Part shown: piece after piece, positions 8,709-18,312 of the stretch | Numbering within the stretch: position 1 is the first letter of the stretch | Layout of the letters: every line of letters begins with the position of its first letter | Assembly (NCBI RefSeq): GCF_006438915.1 | Contig: NZ_RCZE01000011.1 | Location: 186,001 to 250,000 of the forward strand | Source of the DNA: Pseudomonas arsenicoxydans | GTDB lineage: Bacteria > Pseudomonadota > Gammaproteobacteria > Pseudomonadales > Pseudomonadaceae | DNA length: 64,000 nucleotides | Direction: 5' to 3' | The notes under the pieces: model-generated | The model's database searches: none | What the model saw: the letters and a program-made list of their open reading frames with translations, nothing else | Told to the model about the DNA's origin: nothing | Translations under genes and position numbers: made by a program

Positions 8709-9866
8709 TCAGTTGAAGATGCTGTAGAAGAATAGACGGATGCTATCCCACATGCGGCGGAAGATACCACCTTCCTCGACAGCGTCCAGAGCGATCAGAT
8801 CGGCGCTGTGCACCACTTTGTCGTCCAGTTTCACTTCGACTTTACCGATCACGTCGCCCTTGGCGATAGGCGCAACCAGTTGCGGGTTCATGGTCATGCT
8901 GGCCGCGAGCTTTTTCAGTTGGCCTTTTGGCAGGGTCATGGTCAGGTCTTCAGCCAGGCCGGCCTTGACTTGATTGGTCGCGCCTTTCCAGACAGGGGCC
9001 TGAGCCAGCTCGGCGCCTTTCTGATAGAAGGTCTGGGTTTCGAAGAAACGGAAACCGTAAGTCAGCAGCTTCTGGGTTTCGGCGGCGCGAGCCACTTCGC
9101 TGTTGGTGCCGAACACCACGGCGATCAGGCGCATGCCATCACGGACAGCCGAAGACACCATGCAGTAGCCGGCTTCGTCGGTATGACCGGTTTTCAGACC
9201 GTCGACAGTCTTGTCGCGCCACAGCAGCAGGTTGCGGTTAGGTTGCTTGATGCCATTCCAGAAGAACTCTTTCTGCGAGTAGATCGCGTAGTGAGCCGGG
9301 TCTTCGTGGATGATCGCGCGAGCCAGCACGGCCATGTCGTGAGCCGACGAGTAGTGCTCAGGGTTTGGCAGACCGGTCGGGTTCATGAAGTGGGTGTTGG
9401 TCATGCCCAGGTCGGCCACGGTTTTGTTCATCACGTCGGCGAAAGCGTCTTCGCTGCCGGCGATGTGCTCGGAGAGCGCAACACTGGCGTCGTTACCCGA
9501 CTGAATGATGATGCCGTGCAGCAGGTCGCTGACCGTAACCTGCGAGCCTACCTTGATGAACATCCGCGAACCGCCGGTACGCCACGCGTTTTCACTGACG
9601 GTTACCGGGTCGTTTTCGCCGATCTGGCCACGACGGATTTCCAGGGTCGCAATGTACGCGGTCATCAGCTTGGTCAGGCTGGCCGGCGGCAGACGCTGAT
9701 CACCATTGTTCTCGACCAGCACGTTGCCGCTGCTGGCATCCATGAGCACATAGGCCTTGGCGGCCAGTTGTGGCGGTGATGGCATCACCTCGACCGCGAA
9801 CGCTGCGGGCGAGAGGAGCAGCGGGACTAACAGGAACAGGCGTTTGGCAAAGGTGGTGATGTTCAT
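8709..9866 (-). CDS. dacA: D-alanyl-D-alanine carboxypeptidase (PBP5/6 type)
   Basis: Periplasmic penicillin-binding protein that removes the terminal D-Ala of peptidoglycan pentapeptides and limits cross-linking. The 385-residue protein has a signal peptide (cleavage near AFA-VEV, residue 24) and all three active-site motifs: SLTK with Ser63/Lys66, SGN at 123-125 and KTG at 225-227. The C-terminal end, MWDSIRLFFYSIFN, is the amphipathic membrane anchor typical of PBP5. dacC is used as a symbol for the same family. It is the gene upstream of the DUF493-lipB-lipA group. Confidence 0.94.
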   Translation of the reverse strand: MNITTFAKRLFLLVPLLLSPAAFAVEVMPSPPQLAAKAYVLMDASSGNVLVENNGDQRLPPASLTKLMTAYIATLEIRRGQIGENDPVTVSENAWRTGGSRMFIKVGSQVTVSDLLHGIIIQSGNDASVALSEHIAGSEDAFADVMNKTVADLGMTNTHFMNPTGLPNPEHYSSAHDMAVLARAIIHEDPAHYAIYSQKEFFWNGIKQPNRNLLLWRDKTVDGLKTGHTDEAGYCMVSSAVRDGMRLIAVVFGTNSEVARAAETQKLLTYGFRFFETQTFYQKGAELAQAPVWKGATNQVKAGLAEDLTMTLPKGQLKKLAASMTMNPQLVAPIAKGDVIGKVEVKLDDKVVHSADLIALDAVEEGGIFRRMWDSIRLFFYSIFN

Positions 9867-9915
9867 CCGTCTCTCGAAATCGCTAATGGAAACTGCCCGG
9901 GGGCAAAACTAATCA

Positions 9916-9937
9916 GATGGCCTTCTGACGGGCCATC
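9916..9937 (-). terminator. Possible weak terminator downstream of rlpA
   Basis: GATGGCC and GGCCATC form a 7-bp stem with an 8-base loop between dacA and rlpA. On the minus strand it is followed by TGATTAGTTTTGC, a broken T-rich stretch, so any termination would be partial. Confidence 0.35.
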
Positions 9938-10047
9938 GCGTGTTCAGTCGTTCACTCTGTAACCCTTGCCGGGCTTTTGTTCTTCATGAGCCAACAACCA
10001 GGTCCGCCCCCCAAACCGCAAGCGAACCGTCAATCAAGTACTACGTA

Positions 10048-11061
10048 TTACTCGGCGGTGACCAGGCTCGGCGAACCGAGATTGGCCATGCGCACGCTGT
10101 TCTGCACTTGCTGGATTTCACCCGGAGAACCGATCGGCCCCAGGCGCACCCGATGCAGTGTCTGTTGGTTGCGCACTATCGAGCTGATGAACACCGGAGC
10201 GCTCACCATCCCGCTGAGCTTCGATCTCAGGAGTTCTGCAGCGTCCGGGTTGGCGAACGCGCCCACCTGCAGATACTGGCCAGAGGCTGGTACAGAAGCG
10301 TTTTTTTTTGCATCAAGCTGAACAGGCACTACGGCCGCGGCGTGTTGCTGCGGCGGCGGCGTCCATTGCTCGACGGTGCCGGCCGAGGCCGTAATCACCG
10401 GGGCGCTATTTTGCGCGACTTGCGGCTCGTTGAGCATCAAAGGCGCCGGACGGCCTTTTTGTGCCCACCACTGTTGCGGGTCGATCCCCTCGACCTTGAC
10501 CCGCGCCGTGCCGATTTCGGCGTAACCGAGCTTTTTGGCGGCGGCATAGGACAAGTCGATGATGCGGTCCGAATAGAACGGCCCACGGTCGTTGACCCGC
10601 AGGATCACGCTCTTGTTGTTGTCCAGGTTGGTCACCCGAACGTAACTTGGCAGTGGCAATGTCTTGTGTGCGGCACTCATGCCGTACAGGTCATACACCT
10701 CGCCATTGGCGGTGTTCTGGCCGTGAAACTTGGTGCCATACCAGGACGCCGTACCCGAGGCGACGTAGGTCTTGGATTCTTGCAACGGGAAATAGGTCTT
10801 GCCCAGCACCGTGTACGGGTTGGCCTTGTAAGGACCGCTGTGCAGGGTCGGCGTGGCATCCGGGATGCGCGATACGTCGACATCCCACCACGGCGCGCCA
10901 TCTTTGTGGGCGCGGTTGATGTCCAGCCCCGGCGTCGAGCGCACGGCAGTGGACGAAGATTTCTGAGCCGGCGCGCGACTGGTCGAGCAACTGGCAAGCA
11001 GCACCGCCAACGCGGCGAAAGCCATGAGCTTCAGGGGTTTATTCATAGGCAATGCCCGCAT
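10048..11061 (-). CDS. rlpA: Septal ring lytic transglycosylase RlpA
   Basis: Outer-membrane lipoprotein that, in P. aeruginosa, cleaves denuded glycan strands at the division septum. The 337-residue product has a lipobox LLASC near the N-terminus, a double-psi beta-barrel domain (GTASWYGTKFHGQNTANGEVYD and VRVNDRGPF are hallmarks) and a C-terminal SPOR domain (LQVGAFANPDAAELLRSKL) that binds septal glycan. The chosen ATG overlaps the mltB stop as TAATG; an ATG five codons later (11046) places the lipoprotein signal closer to the N-terminus and is an alternative. Confidence 0.93.
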   Translation of the reverse strand: MRALPMNKPLKLMAFAALAVLLASCSTSRAPAQKSSSTAVRSTPGLDINRAHKDGAPWWDVDVSRIPDATPTLHSGPYKANPYTVLGKTYFPLQESKTYVASGTASWYGTKFHGQNTANGEVYDLYGMSAAHKTLPLPSYVRVTNLDNNKSVILRVNDRGPFYSDRIIDLSYAAAKKLGYAEIGTARVKVEGIDPQQWWAQKGRPAPLMLNEPQVAQNSAPVITASAGTVEQWTPPPQQHAAAVVPVQLDAKKNASVPASGQYLQVGAFANPDAAELLRSKLSGMVSAPVFISSIVRNQQTLHRVRLGPIGSPGEIQQVQNSVRMANLGSPSLVTAE

Positions 11062-12071
11062 TACTTGACGCCCCGTGCTTGGACCAGCTGTTCAGACAGT
11101 TGATGTACGGCCATGGCGTACATCACGCTGCGGTTATAACGCGTGATCGCGTAGAAATTCTTCAGGCCCATCCAGTACTCGGGGCCATTGTCACCTTCCA
11201 GGCGGAAAGCCGTGACCGGCATATCATCGCGCAGCGCATCATGACTTGACCACCCCAGCGCCCGCAACTCCCCGACGGTTTTAACCGGCTCGATGCCCGT
11301 GGTCAAACCTTCGTCCACCTGCTCGCCCCGAACATCGGCACGGCTGACCACCGGCTCGCCGGCCACCCAGCCGTGACGCTTGAAGTAACTGGCGACGCTG
11401 CCAATGGCATCGTCCGGGTTGTTCCAGATATTGATGTGGCCGTCGCCGTCGAAGTCCACGGCATAGGCGCGAAAACTGCTCGGCATGAACTGCGGCAAGC
11501 CCATGGCACCGGCGTAGGAGCCCTTGAGGGTCAACGGATCGACCTGCTCTTCCCGGGCCAGCAACAAGAACTCACGCAATTCCTTGCGGAAAAACTCGGC
11601 ACGGGGAGGATAGTCGAAACCCAAGGTCGACAACGCATCGATCACCCGGTAATTGCCGGTATTGCGGCCGAAAAAGGTTTCAACACCGATGATCGAGACA
11701 ATCACCTGCGCCGGTACGCCGTATTCCTGCTCGGCACGCGCCAGCACCGCTTCGTGCTGACGCCAGAAGTCCACACCACGGGCAATGCGCGCGTCGGTGA
11801 TAAACATCGGCCGGTATTCGTTCCACTGCTTGACCCGTTCGGCGGGTTTCGAGATAGCGTCCAGAATCGACTGCTTGCGCTCGGCTTCGCGGAACACGCC
11901 CATCAGCTGTTCACCGGCGAAACCGTAGTCGCGGGTCATTTCACCGACGAATTCGGCCACCTGGGGTGAGCCTTCGTAATCGCCGGCCAGCGCGTCCTGC
12001 GCTGTGCCAAGGATGCTTACCAGGCCGACCCATGGCGCGTATCGAGTCGCCCAGCCACGCATTACTTGCAT
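11061..12071 (-). CDS. mltB: Lytic murein transglycosylase B
   Basis: Cleaves the beta-1,4 bond between MurNAc and GlcNAc in peptidoglycan. About 336 residues from the chosen ATG (MQVMRGWATRYAPWVG), which yields a signal peptide ending around DALAG. Family motifs are VSIIGVETFFGRNTG with the catalytic Glu, GSYAGAMGLPQFMPSSFR, and VDFDGDGHINIW. The reading frame extends to a GTG at 12107, but the ATG fits the signal peptide and is preceded by GAAG. Unlike the MltB-family protein at 4.1 kb it has no lipobox and no peptidoglycan-binding domain. It belongs to the rodA-mltB-rlpA run, a classic Pseudomonas arrangement. Confidence 0.93.
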   Translation of the reverse strand: MQVMRGWATRYAPWVGLVSILGTAQDALAGDYEGSPQVAEFVGEMTRDYGFAGEQLMGVFREAERKQSILDAISKPAERVKQWNEYRPMFITDARIARGVDFWRQHEAVLARAEQEYGVPAQVIVSIIGVETFFGRNTGNYRVIDALSTLGFDYPPRAEFFRKELREFLLLAREEQVDPLTLKGSYAGAMGLPQFMPSSFRAYAVDFDGDGHINIWNNPDDAIGSVASYFKRHGWVAGEPVVSRADVRGEQVDEGLTTGIEPVKTVGELRALGWSSHDALRDDMPVTAFRLEGDNGPEYWMGLKNFYAITRYNRSVMYAMAVHQLSEQLVQARGVK

Positions 12072-12088
12072 TGAAATCTTCACCTTAT

Positions 12089-13231
12089 TCAAACTTGTGC
12101 GATCCACTTACGATGGGTATGGATCGACATCAAAACCCCAAACGCTGACAGCAGCGTTACCAGCGAAGTTCCTCCGTAGCTAATGAACGGCAACGGCACC
12201 CCCACCACCGGCAACAGGCCACTGACCATACCGATGTTGACGAAAACGTAAACAAAAAACGTCATGGTCAGGCTGCCCGCGAGCAATTTGCCGAACAATG
12301 TCTGGGCCTGAGCGGTAATCACCAGCCCTCGACCGATCAACAGCAGGTAGATCAGCAGCAACGCGCAAATGCCCACCAGGCCGAACTCTTCGCCCATCAC
12401 CGCAATAATGAAGTCGGTGTGGCTTTCCGGCAGGAAGTCCAGGTGCGACTGGGTGCCCAGCAGCCAGCCCTTACCGAATACACCACCGGAACCGATGGCA
12501 GCTTTCGACTGAATAATGTTCCAGCCAGTCCCCAGCGGATCGCTCTCCGGGTCGAGGAAGGTCAGGATTCGCTGTTTCTGGTAGTCGTGCATGATGAAGA
12601 ACCACATCGCCACGGCCACCGGCACGGCGGCGGCGATCACGCTGATGATCCAGCGCCACTTCAAGCCCCCCATAAACAGCACAAACGCACCGCCAGCCAG
12701 AATCAGCAGCGATGTCCCCAGGTCCGGCTGACGCACGATCAGGATGAACGGCAAGCCGATCAGGAACAGACTGACCGCGACGTGCTTGAGCTGTGGCGGC
12801 AGGGTGCGCTTGGACAGGTACCAGGCGATGGTCGCCGGCATCAGAATCTTCATGAACTCCGAGGGCTGGAAGCGGATCACCCCAGGGATGTTGATCCAGC
12901 GCGTCGCGCCCATGGCGTTGTGGCCCATGACGTCTACCACCACCAGCAACAGCACACCGAGCACATAACCGACCGGCACCCAGCGCGCCATGAATCGCGG
13001 TTCGAATTGCGCGATGACGACCATCGATACCAGGCCGATGCCGAACGACGTGGCTTGCTTGGCCAGCAGGTCCCAGCTTTTGCCACTAGCCGAATACAGC
13101 ACGAACAGGCTGCCGGCCGCGAGGGTCAGCAGCAGAATCAACAATGGGCCATCGATGTGCAGGCGCTGCAGCAGCGTGGCACGGCGACGCATCACATCCT
13201 CACTGGAGAGCATGCGATCAAAATTATTCAT
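12089..13231 (-). CDS. rodA: Rod shape-determining SEDS glycosyltransferase RodA
   Basis: Integral membrane peptidoglycan polymerase of the elongasome that works with PBP2. The 380-residue product has about ten hydrophobic segments and SEDS signatures: WINIPGVIRFQPSEFMKI near the middle and the C-terminal LLPVVGVPLPFISYGG. The ATG at 13231 is used; a GTG one codon earlier is possible. The start overlaps the end of mrdA by 8 bases, indicating translational coupling, and mltB begins 17 bases downstream. Confidence 0.96.
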   Translation of the reverse strand: MNNFDRMLSSEDVMRRRATLLQRLHIDGPLLILLLTLAAGSLFVLYSASGKSWDLLAKQATSFGIGLVSMVVIAQFEPRFMARWVPVGYVLGVLLLVVVDVMGHNAMGATRWINIPGVIRFQPSEFMKILMPATIAWYLSKRTLPPQLKHVAVSLFLIGLPFILIVRQPDLGTSLLILAGGAFVLFMGGLKWRWIISVIAAAVPVAVAMWFFIMHDYQKQRILTFLDPESDPLGTGWNIIQSKAAIGSGGVFGKGWLLGTQSHLDFLPESHTDFIIAVMGEEFGLVGICALLLIYLLLIGRGLVITAQAQTLFGKLLAGSLTMTFFVYVFVNIGMVSGLLPVVGVPLPFISYGGTSLVTLLSAFGVLMSIHTHRKWIAQV

Positions 13232-15119
13232 CACGGGCTGTAGCCTCTGCGCTGATAGGGCTGGCGTACTCGGCTTTAAGGCGTCCGTCCTGATCCAGGA
13301 GCCAGGCGTCCATGACTTGACGCACCACTGGCGCGGCGACCCCGGAACCGGACTCGCCGTTCTCGACCATCACCGACACCACGATTTGCGGGTTGTCCGC
13401 CGGCGCAAAGCCGACAAACAAGGCGTGGTCGCGGTGACGTTCCTGAACCTTGGAGCGGTCGTACTTCTCACCCTGCTTGATCGCAACGACCTGGGCCGTA
13501 CCACTTTTACCGGCGATCCGGTATTGCGCACCAATCGATGCCTTGCGCGCCGTACCGCGAGCGCCGTGCATCACCTGCTGCATACCGTGATTGACCTTGG
13601 TCCAGTCCGACGGATCGCGCAGGACGATGTCCGGCATCGGGTTTTCATCTTTCGGCTTCTCGCCTTCGACGGTCCTGGCCAGGTGCGGACGGTTCCACAC
13701 ACCTTTGTTGGCTACCAGCGCCGTGGCCTGGGCCAGTTGCAGCGGCGTGGACTGCATGTAGCCCTGGCCGATCCCCAGAATCAGGGTTTCACCCGGGAAC
13801 CAGGCCTGGCGACGGGTCGCACGCTTCCATTCGCGGGACGGCATCAGGCCCGGCGATTCTTCGAACATGTCCAGCGAGACCTTCTGGCCAATGCCGAACT
13901 TGCCCAGATAGGACGACAACCGATCGATCCCCAGCTTGTGGGCCAGGTCATAGAAATAGGTGTCGTTGGATCGCATGATCGCCGTGTCCAGATCCACATA
14001 GCCGTCACCGGTACGGTTCCAGTTACGGTATTTGTGATCGTAGTTGGGCAGCATGTAGTAACCGGGATCGAAGACTCGGGTCGAGGCCGTGACCACGCCG
14101 GAATCCAGACCGGCAATCGCCACCGCCGGCTTGATGGTCGAACCCGGCGGGTACAGACCGCGCAGCACGCGGTTGAACAGCGGCCGATCAATGGAGTCGC
14201 GCAGCTCGGAATAGGCCTTGAAGCTGATACCGGTGACGAACAGGTTGGGATCGAAACTCGGCTGACTGACCATCGCCAACACTTCACCGGTTTTCGGGTC
14301 CAGCGCCACCACCGCACCACGGCGACCGCCCAATGCGGTTTCAGCAGCTTCCTGCAATTTGATGTCCAGGCTCAGGACGATGTCCTTGCCGGGAATCGGG
14401 TCGGTACGCTTTAGCACGCGCAGTACGCGGCCACGGGCGTTGGTCTCGACTTCCTCGTAACCGACCTGACCGTGCAACTCCGGCTCGTAGAAGCGCTCGA
14501 TGCCGGTTTTGCCAATTTGATGGGTGCCGCTGTAACTCACCGGGTCCAGAGACTTGAGCTCTTTCTCGTTGATCCGTCCCATATAACCCACCGAGTGCGC
14601 AAAGTGCGCACCCTGCGGATAGTGACGAACCAGCTGCGCGACCACTTCCACACCCGGCAGACGGAACTGGTTCACCGCGATACGGGCAATCTGTTCTTCG
14701 GTCAATTCGAACATGATCGGGACCGGCTCGAACGGCCGACGCCCCTGGCGCATGCGCTTCTCGAAAATCACCCGATCCTCGGGCGTCAGCTCCAGCACCT
14801 GGACAATCACATCGAGCACTTGCTGCCAATCACCAGAGCGCTCGCGGGTCATGCTCAAGCTGAAGCTGGGCCGGTTGTCGGCAATGACCACACCGTTGCG
14901 ATCGTAAATCAACCCACGGGGCGGCGGAATCGGCTGCACATGCACCCGATTGTTTTCCGACAGCGTCGAGTGGTACTCGTACTGGATGACCTGAAGGAAA
15001 TACAGGCGCGCGATCAGCACACAAATCAGCGTCACGACCGCAATGGCACCGAACACGACACGGCCACGCACCAGACGGGCGTCTTTTTCGTGGTCCTTGA
15101 TACGGATCGGCTGAGACAT
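13224..15119 (-). CDS. mrdA: Penicillin-binding protein 2
   Basis: Monofunctional class B transpeptidase of the rod complex, a beta-lactam target. The 631-residue protein has one N-terminal transmembrane helix (GAIAVVTLICVLIARLYFLQ), a dimerisation/pedestal domain beginning PPPRGLIYDRNG, and a transpeptidase domain with the active-site SxxK in PPGSTIKP (Ser327), SND in MRSNDTYFYDLA and KSGTAQV. The frame is open upstream to 15170, but the ATG at 15119 (MSQPIRIKDHEKD) is the family start. rlmH lies directly upstream and rodA overlaps downstream. Confidence 0.96.
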   Translation of the reverse strand: MSQPIRIKDHEKDARLVRGRVVFGAIAVVTLICVLIARLYFLQVIQYEYHSTLSENNRVHVQPIPPPRGLIYDRNGVVIADNRPSFSLSMTRERSGDWQQVLDVIVQVLELTPEDRVIFEKRMRQGRRPFEPVPIMFELTEEQIARIAVNQFRLPGVEVVAQLVRHYPQGAHFAHSVGYMGRINEKELKSLDPVSYSGTHQIGKTGIERFYEPELHGQVGYEEVETNARGRVLRVLKRTDPIPGKDIVLSLDIKLQEAAETALGGRRGAVVALDPKTGEVLAMVSQPSFDPNLFVTGISFKAYSELRDSIDRPLFNRVLRGLYPPGSTIKPAVAIAGLDSGVVTASTRVFDPGYYMLPNYDHKYRNWNRTGDGYVDLDTAIMRSNDTYFYDLAHKLGIDRLSSYLGKFGIGQKVSLDMFEESPGLMPSREWKRATRRQAWFPGETLILGIGQGYMQSTPLQLAQATALVANKGVWNRPHLARTVEGEKPKDENPMPDIVLRDPSDWTKVNHGMQQVMHGARGTARKASIGAQYRIAGKSGTAQVVAIKQGEKYDRSKVQERHRDHALFVGFAPADNPQIVVSVMVENGESGSGVAAPVVRQVMDAWLLDQDGRLKAEYASPISAEATARDE

Positions 15120-15129
15120 GAGGGCAGAA

Positions 15130-15597
15130 CTACTTGTGGTAAGGGTGGCCGGACAAGACTGTCCAGGCACGATACAGCTGTTCGCCGATCAGAATACGCA
15201 CCAGCGGGTGCGGCAACGTCAACGGCGACAATGACCAGCGCTGATCGGCTCGGGCACAGACTTCCGGCGCCAGCCCTTCGGGGCCGCCGACCATGAAATT
15301 CACCGTACGCGAGTCCAGGCGCCAGCGATCGAGCTCGACCGCCAGCTGTTCAGTGCTCCAGGGCTTGCCATGGACTTCGAGGGTGACAACACGCTCATTC
15401 GGCCCGACCTTGGCCAGCATGGCTTCGCCTTCCTGACGGATGAAGCGCGCCACGTCGGCGTTCTTGCCACGGGTGTTGAGCGGTATTTCCACCAGTTCCA
15501 GCGCCAGCTCGGACGGAAGACGCTTGGCATATTCATGCCAGCCTTCTTCCACCCACTTGGGCATCCGTGAACCGACGGCGATCAGTCGCAGTCGCAC
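15130..15597 (-). CDS. rlmH: 23S rRNA (pseudouridine(1915)-N(3))-methyltransferase
   Basis: SPOUT-class methyltransferase that modifies pseudouridine 1915 in helix 69 of 23S rRNA. The 155-residue product has the standard length. It starts MRLRLIAVGSRMPKWVEEG and has the C-terminal SAM-binding trefoil region VNFMVGGPEGLAPEV and PHPLVRILIGEQLYRAW. It sits between rsfS and mrdA, the conserved order in Gammaproteobacteria. Confidence 0.97.
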   Translation of the reverse strand: MRLRLIAVGSRMPKWVEEGWHEYAKRLPSELALELVEIPLNTRGKNADVARFIRQEGEAMLAKVGPNERVVTLEVHGKPWSTEQLAVELDRWRLDSRTVNFMVGGPEGLAPEVCARADQRWSLSPLTLPHPLVRILIGEQLYRAWTVLSGHPYHK

Positions 15598-15606
15598 AGC
15601 GGGCCC

Positions 15607-16101
15607 TTATAGCTGGTCTTTGTTGAGCTTGATGAAATGCTCGTGGGTGTTTTCCGGGCTGTGGTGAGCCGCGTTCAGCGCACGGCTCTGTTCAGCGCCG
15701 GACCACAGACGTTCCAGGTCGTAGAACTGACGAGCCGAAGCCGTCATCATGTGTACGATCACATCGTCCATATCCAGCAGGACCCAGTCGCTGTCGCCCT
15801 TGCCTTCTTCACCCAACGGCTTGACGCCCAGGGCTTTGACGGCTTCGCGAACCTTGTCCAGCATCGCGCCGATCTGGCGGTTGGAGGTACCGGTCGCGAT
15901 GATCATGTAGTCAGTGATGCTCTGCTTCTCGCGAACGTCGATGACCTGAATATCCTGACCCTTCACGTCTTCCAGGGCAGCTACGGCAACCTTGACCAGC
16001 TCATCACCTTTCAGTGGCTCGGTGGTGAGAACCGGCTCAGGCAGCGGGGCGCTTTTGAACGTGCCTTTGCGCTTTACTTTAGTTACGTCTTTGTTCGTCA
16101 T
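15607..16101 (-). CDS. rsfS: Ribosome silencing factor RsfS
   Basis: Binds ribosomal protein uL14 and blocks subunit joining in starving cells. From the ATG at 16101 the product is 164 residues: a basic, Pro/Thr-containing N-terminal extension of about 45 residues and then the Oligomerization domain (VKVAVAALEDVKGQDIQVID, DYMIIATGTSNRQIGAM and DWVLLDMDDVIVHMM). The extension is longer than in E. coli RsfS; a start near residue 46 cannot be excluded. The frame is open to 16143, but no family sequence is recognisable there. It lies between nadD and rlmH as usual. Confidence 0.92.
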   Translation of the reverse strand: MTNKDVTKVKRKGTFKSAPLPEPVLTTEPLKGDELVKVAVAALEDVKGQDIQVIDVREKQSITDYMIIATGTSNRQIGAMLDKVREAVKALGVKPLGEEGKGDSDWVLLDMDDVIVHMMTASARQFYDLERLWSGAEQSRALNAAHHSPENTHEHFIKLNKDQL

Positions 16102-16172
16102 ATAAAACTCGTTTTGCTCGTATGTTCGGGGGCTTCGATACACGTGATCACGTGCTTGAAGCGCGCCTCTTT

Positions 16173-16895
16173 TCAGTTCGACGCACGGTAAAGTCCGTGC
16201 GCATCGATGTAGGCCAGGACCGCGTCGGGCACCAGGAAACGTACCGACTTACCGCTGGCCAGCAGTTGACGGATCTGGGTGGCGGATACCGCGAGCGGTG
16301 TCTGCCAGACGAATGCAATCTGTCCGCTCGGCCCTTGAAGGGCCAGCGGGTCGCTCACCGAGCGCGCTGCCAGCAGGTTGCGCAAGGCATCCGGCGGTTC
16401 GCTGTCGGCATCCGGGCGTTGCAGCACCAGGATGTGGCAATGCTGGAGCAACTCTTCCCAGCGGTGCCAAGTGGGCAGGCCGCAAAATGCGTCCCAGCCC
16501 AAAAGTAGAAAAACCTGGGTCTGGGCGGCCAGTTCGGCACGCATCAGTTCCAGGGTATCGATAGTGTAGGACGGTTTGTCCCGCTGCAATTCGCGGGCAT
16601 CCACCACTAACGGTGCCACACCGGCCACCGCGCACTCGACCATCGCCAGACGGTCTTTTGCCGACACCTGCGGCGTACCGCGATGCGGCGGCCTGGCACT
16701 GGGTGTCAGGCGCAATTCATCGAGCGCCAGCGATTCGGCGACTTCCAGCGCACCACGCAGATGGCCGATGTGCACCGGGTCGAACGTGCCGCCCAGCATG
16801 CCGATGCGCCGAGGTTTAGGCTCGTCTGCGGTGGCTGGGGCTGTCGGATCGAGGTCGCCCAAGTCAGACCGACGCCTGGCCGCGCAACTGGCCAT
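16173..16895 (-). CDS. nadD: Nicotinate-nucleotide adenylyltransferase
   Basis: Converts nicotinate mononucleotide plus ATP to deamido-NAD in NAD biosynthesis. The nucleotidyltransferase motif GMLGGTFDPVHIGHLR is near residue 32 and the C-terminal SATQIRQLL (an ISSTxxR-type motif) is present. The N-terminal 28 residues before the conserved core overlap the end of proA by 32 bases, so the true start may be a few codons later (a TTG lies just after the proA stop); the ATG at 16895 is given. It forms part of the proA-nadD-rsfS-rlmH-mrdA series. Confidence 0.94.
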   Translation of the reverse strand: MASCAARRRSDLGDLDPTAPATADEPKPRRIGMLGGTFDPVHIGHLRGALEVAESLALDELRLTPSARPPHRGTPQVSAKDRLAMVECAVAGVAPLVVDARELQRDKPSYTIDTLELMRAELAAQTQVFLLLGWDAFCGLPTWHRWEELLQHCHILVLQRPDADSEPPDALRNLLAARSVSDPLALQGPSGQIAFVWQTPLAVSATQIRQLLASGKSVRFLVPDAVLAYIDAHGLYRASN

Positions 16896-18135
16896 CACCG
16901 ACCACGATGTACTTCTCGCAGGTCAGACCTTCGAGACCCACCGGGCCGCGGGCGTGCAGCTTATCAGTAGAAATGCCAATCTCGGCACCCAATCCGTATT
17001 CGAAGCCATCGGCGAAGCACGTCGGGGTGTTGATCATCACCGAGGATGAATCGACTTGTGCGACGAAACGCCGCGTGTCGGCGAGGTTTTCGCTGACGAT
17101 CGAGTCGGTGTGATGGGAGCCGTGCTTATTGATATGTTCGATGGCCTGGTCCAGCCCGTCGACCACACGGATCGACAGGATCGGCGCCAGGTATTCGGTG
17201 GTCCAGTCTTCTTCAGTAGCCGCTACCGCATCGATGATTGCCCGCGTGCGTGCGCAACCCCGCAGCTCAACGCCTTTTTCGCGGAACTGGGCAGCCATCG
17301 ACGGCAGGAAATCCTTGGCAACGGATTGATCCACCAACAGCGTTTCCATCGCGCCGCAGATACCATAACGGTACGTCTTGGCGTTGAACGCGATGCGCTG
17401 GGCTTTCGCCAGATCGGCATGTTCACTCACGTAAACGTGGCAGATGCCGTCCAGGTGTTTGATCACCGGAACGCGGGCGTCACGACTGACACGTTCGATC
17501 AAGCCACGGCCACCACGGGGCACGATGACGTCGACGTATTCCGGCATGGTGATCAGCGCGCCAACGGCGGCACGGTCGGTGGTTTCGACCACTTGCACCA
17601 CGGCGGCCGGCAGTTCGGCTTCGGCCAGACCGCGCTGGATGCAGGCGGCAATGGCACGATTGGAATGAATAGCTTCGGAACCGCCACGCAGGATCGTCGC
17701 GTTACCGGACTTCAGGCACAGGCTGGCGGCATCGATGGTCACGTTCGGCCGGGATTCGTAGATGATCCCGATTACGCCCAACGGCACGCGCATTTTGCCA
17801 ACCTGAATACCCGACGGGCGGAAGCTCATGTCGCGAATCGCGCCGACCGGGTCCGGCAATGCGGCCACCTGGCGCAGGCCGACGATCATGCCGTCGATGC
17901 GTTCCGGGGTCAGCGCCAGACGTTCCAGCAAGGCAGGTTCAAGACCATTGGCACGACCTGCGGCCAAATCCAGTTCGTTGGCAACCGTCAGCTCGGCGCG
18001 TGCAGCGTCCAGCGCATTGGCAGCGGCCTGCAAGGCGCGGTTTTTCTGCGCGGTGCTGGCACAGCCGATGACGCGAGAGGCTTCGCGGGCAGCGCGTCCC
18101 AGGCGGGTCATGTAGTCAAGAACGGACTCAGTCAT
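16864..18135 (-). CDS. proA: Glutamate-5-semialdehyde dehydrogenase (gamma-glutamyl phosphate reductase)
   Basis: Second step of proline synthesis: NADPH-dependent reduction of gamma-glutamyl phosphate. The product is 423 residues from MTESVLDYMTRLG. Aldehyde-dehydrogenase-fold motifs include PLGVIGIIYESRPNVTIDAA, LILRGGSEAIHSN-like ILRGGSEAIHSNRAI, VIKHLDGICHVYV with the catalytic Cys, and TPTCFADGFEYGLGAEIGIS. The frame remains open upstream to 18234, but the family start is the ATG at 18135. It is the first gene of the long minus-strand run and is divergent from the glycosylase gene. Confidence 0.97.
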   Translation of the reverse strand: MTESVLDYMTRLGRAAREASRVIGCASTAQKNRALQAAANALDAARAELTVANELDLAAGRANGLEPALLERLALTPERIDGMIVGLRQVAALPDPVGAIRDMSFRPSGIQVGKMRVPLGVIGIIYESRPNVTIDAASLCLKSGNATILRGGSEAIHSNRAIAACIQRGLAEAELPAAVVQVVETTDRAAVGALITMPEYVDVIVPRGGRGLIERVSRDARVPVIKHLDGICHVYVSEHADLAKAQRIAFNAKTYRYGICGAMETLLVDQSVAKDFLPSMAAQFREKGVELRGCARTRAIIDAVAATEEDWTTEYLAPILSIRVVDGLDQAIEHINKHGSHHTDSIVSENLADTRRFVAQVDSSSVMINTPTCFADGFEYGLGAEIGISTDKLHARGPVGLEGLTCEKYIVVGDGQLRGQASV

Positions 18136-18312
18136 TGTCTGCTGTGGTCTTGGTAAAGAGGAAAGCGGCAGATTATAGCTGTCGCGTCTCCCGACTAACA
18201 GCGGTGACGGGCGGATGGTCGAAATCGAGGGCAATTTGCCGACGTTCAGCCGTGATTAAGCTGCAGATTGTTATCATCACCGCTCAATCAGCCCTGATAA
18301 ACGCCGTTCATC

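Noticed and set aside
18136..18312. A specific divergent promoter pair between proA and the glycosylase gene
   Set aside because: Promoters must exist here, but no -35/-10 pair was convincing by eye.
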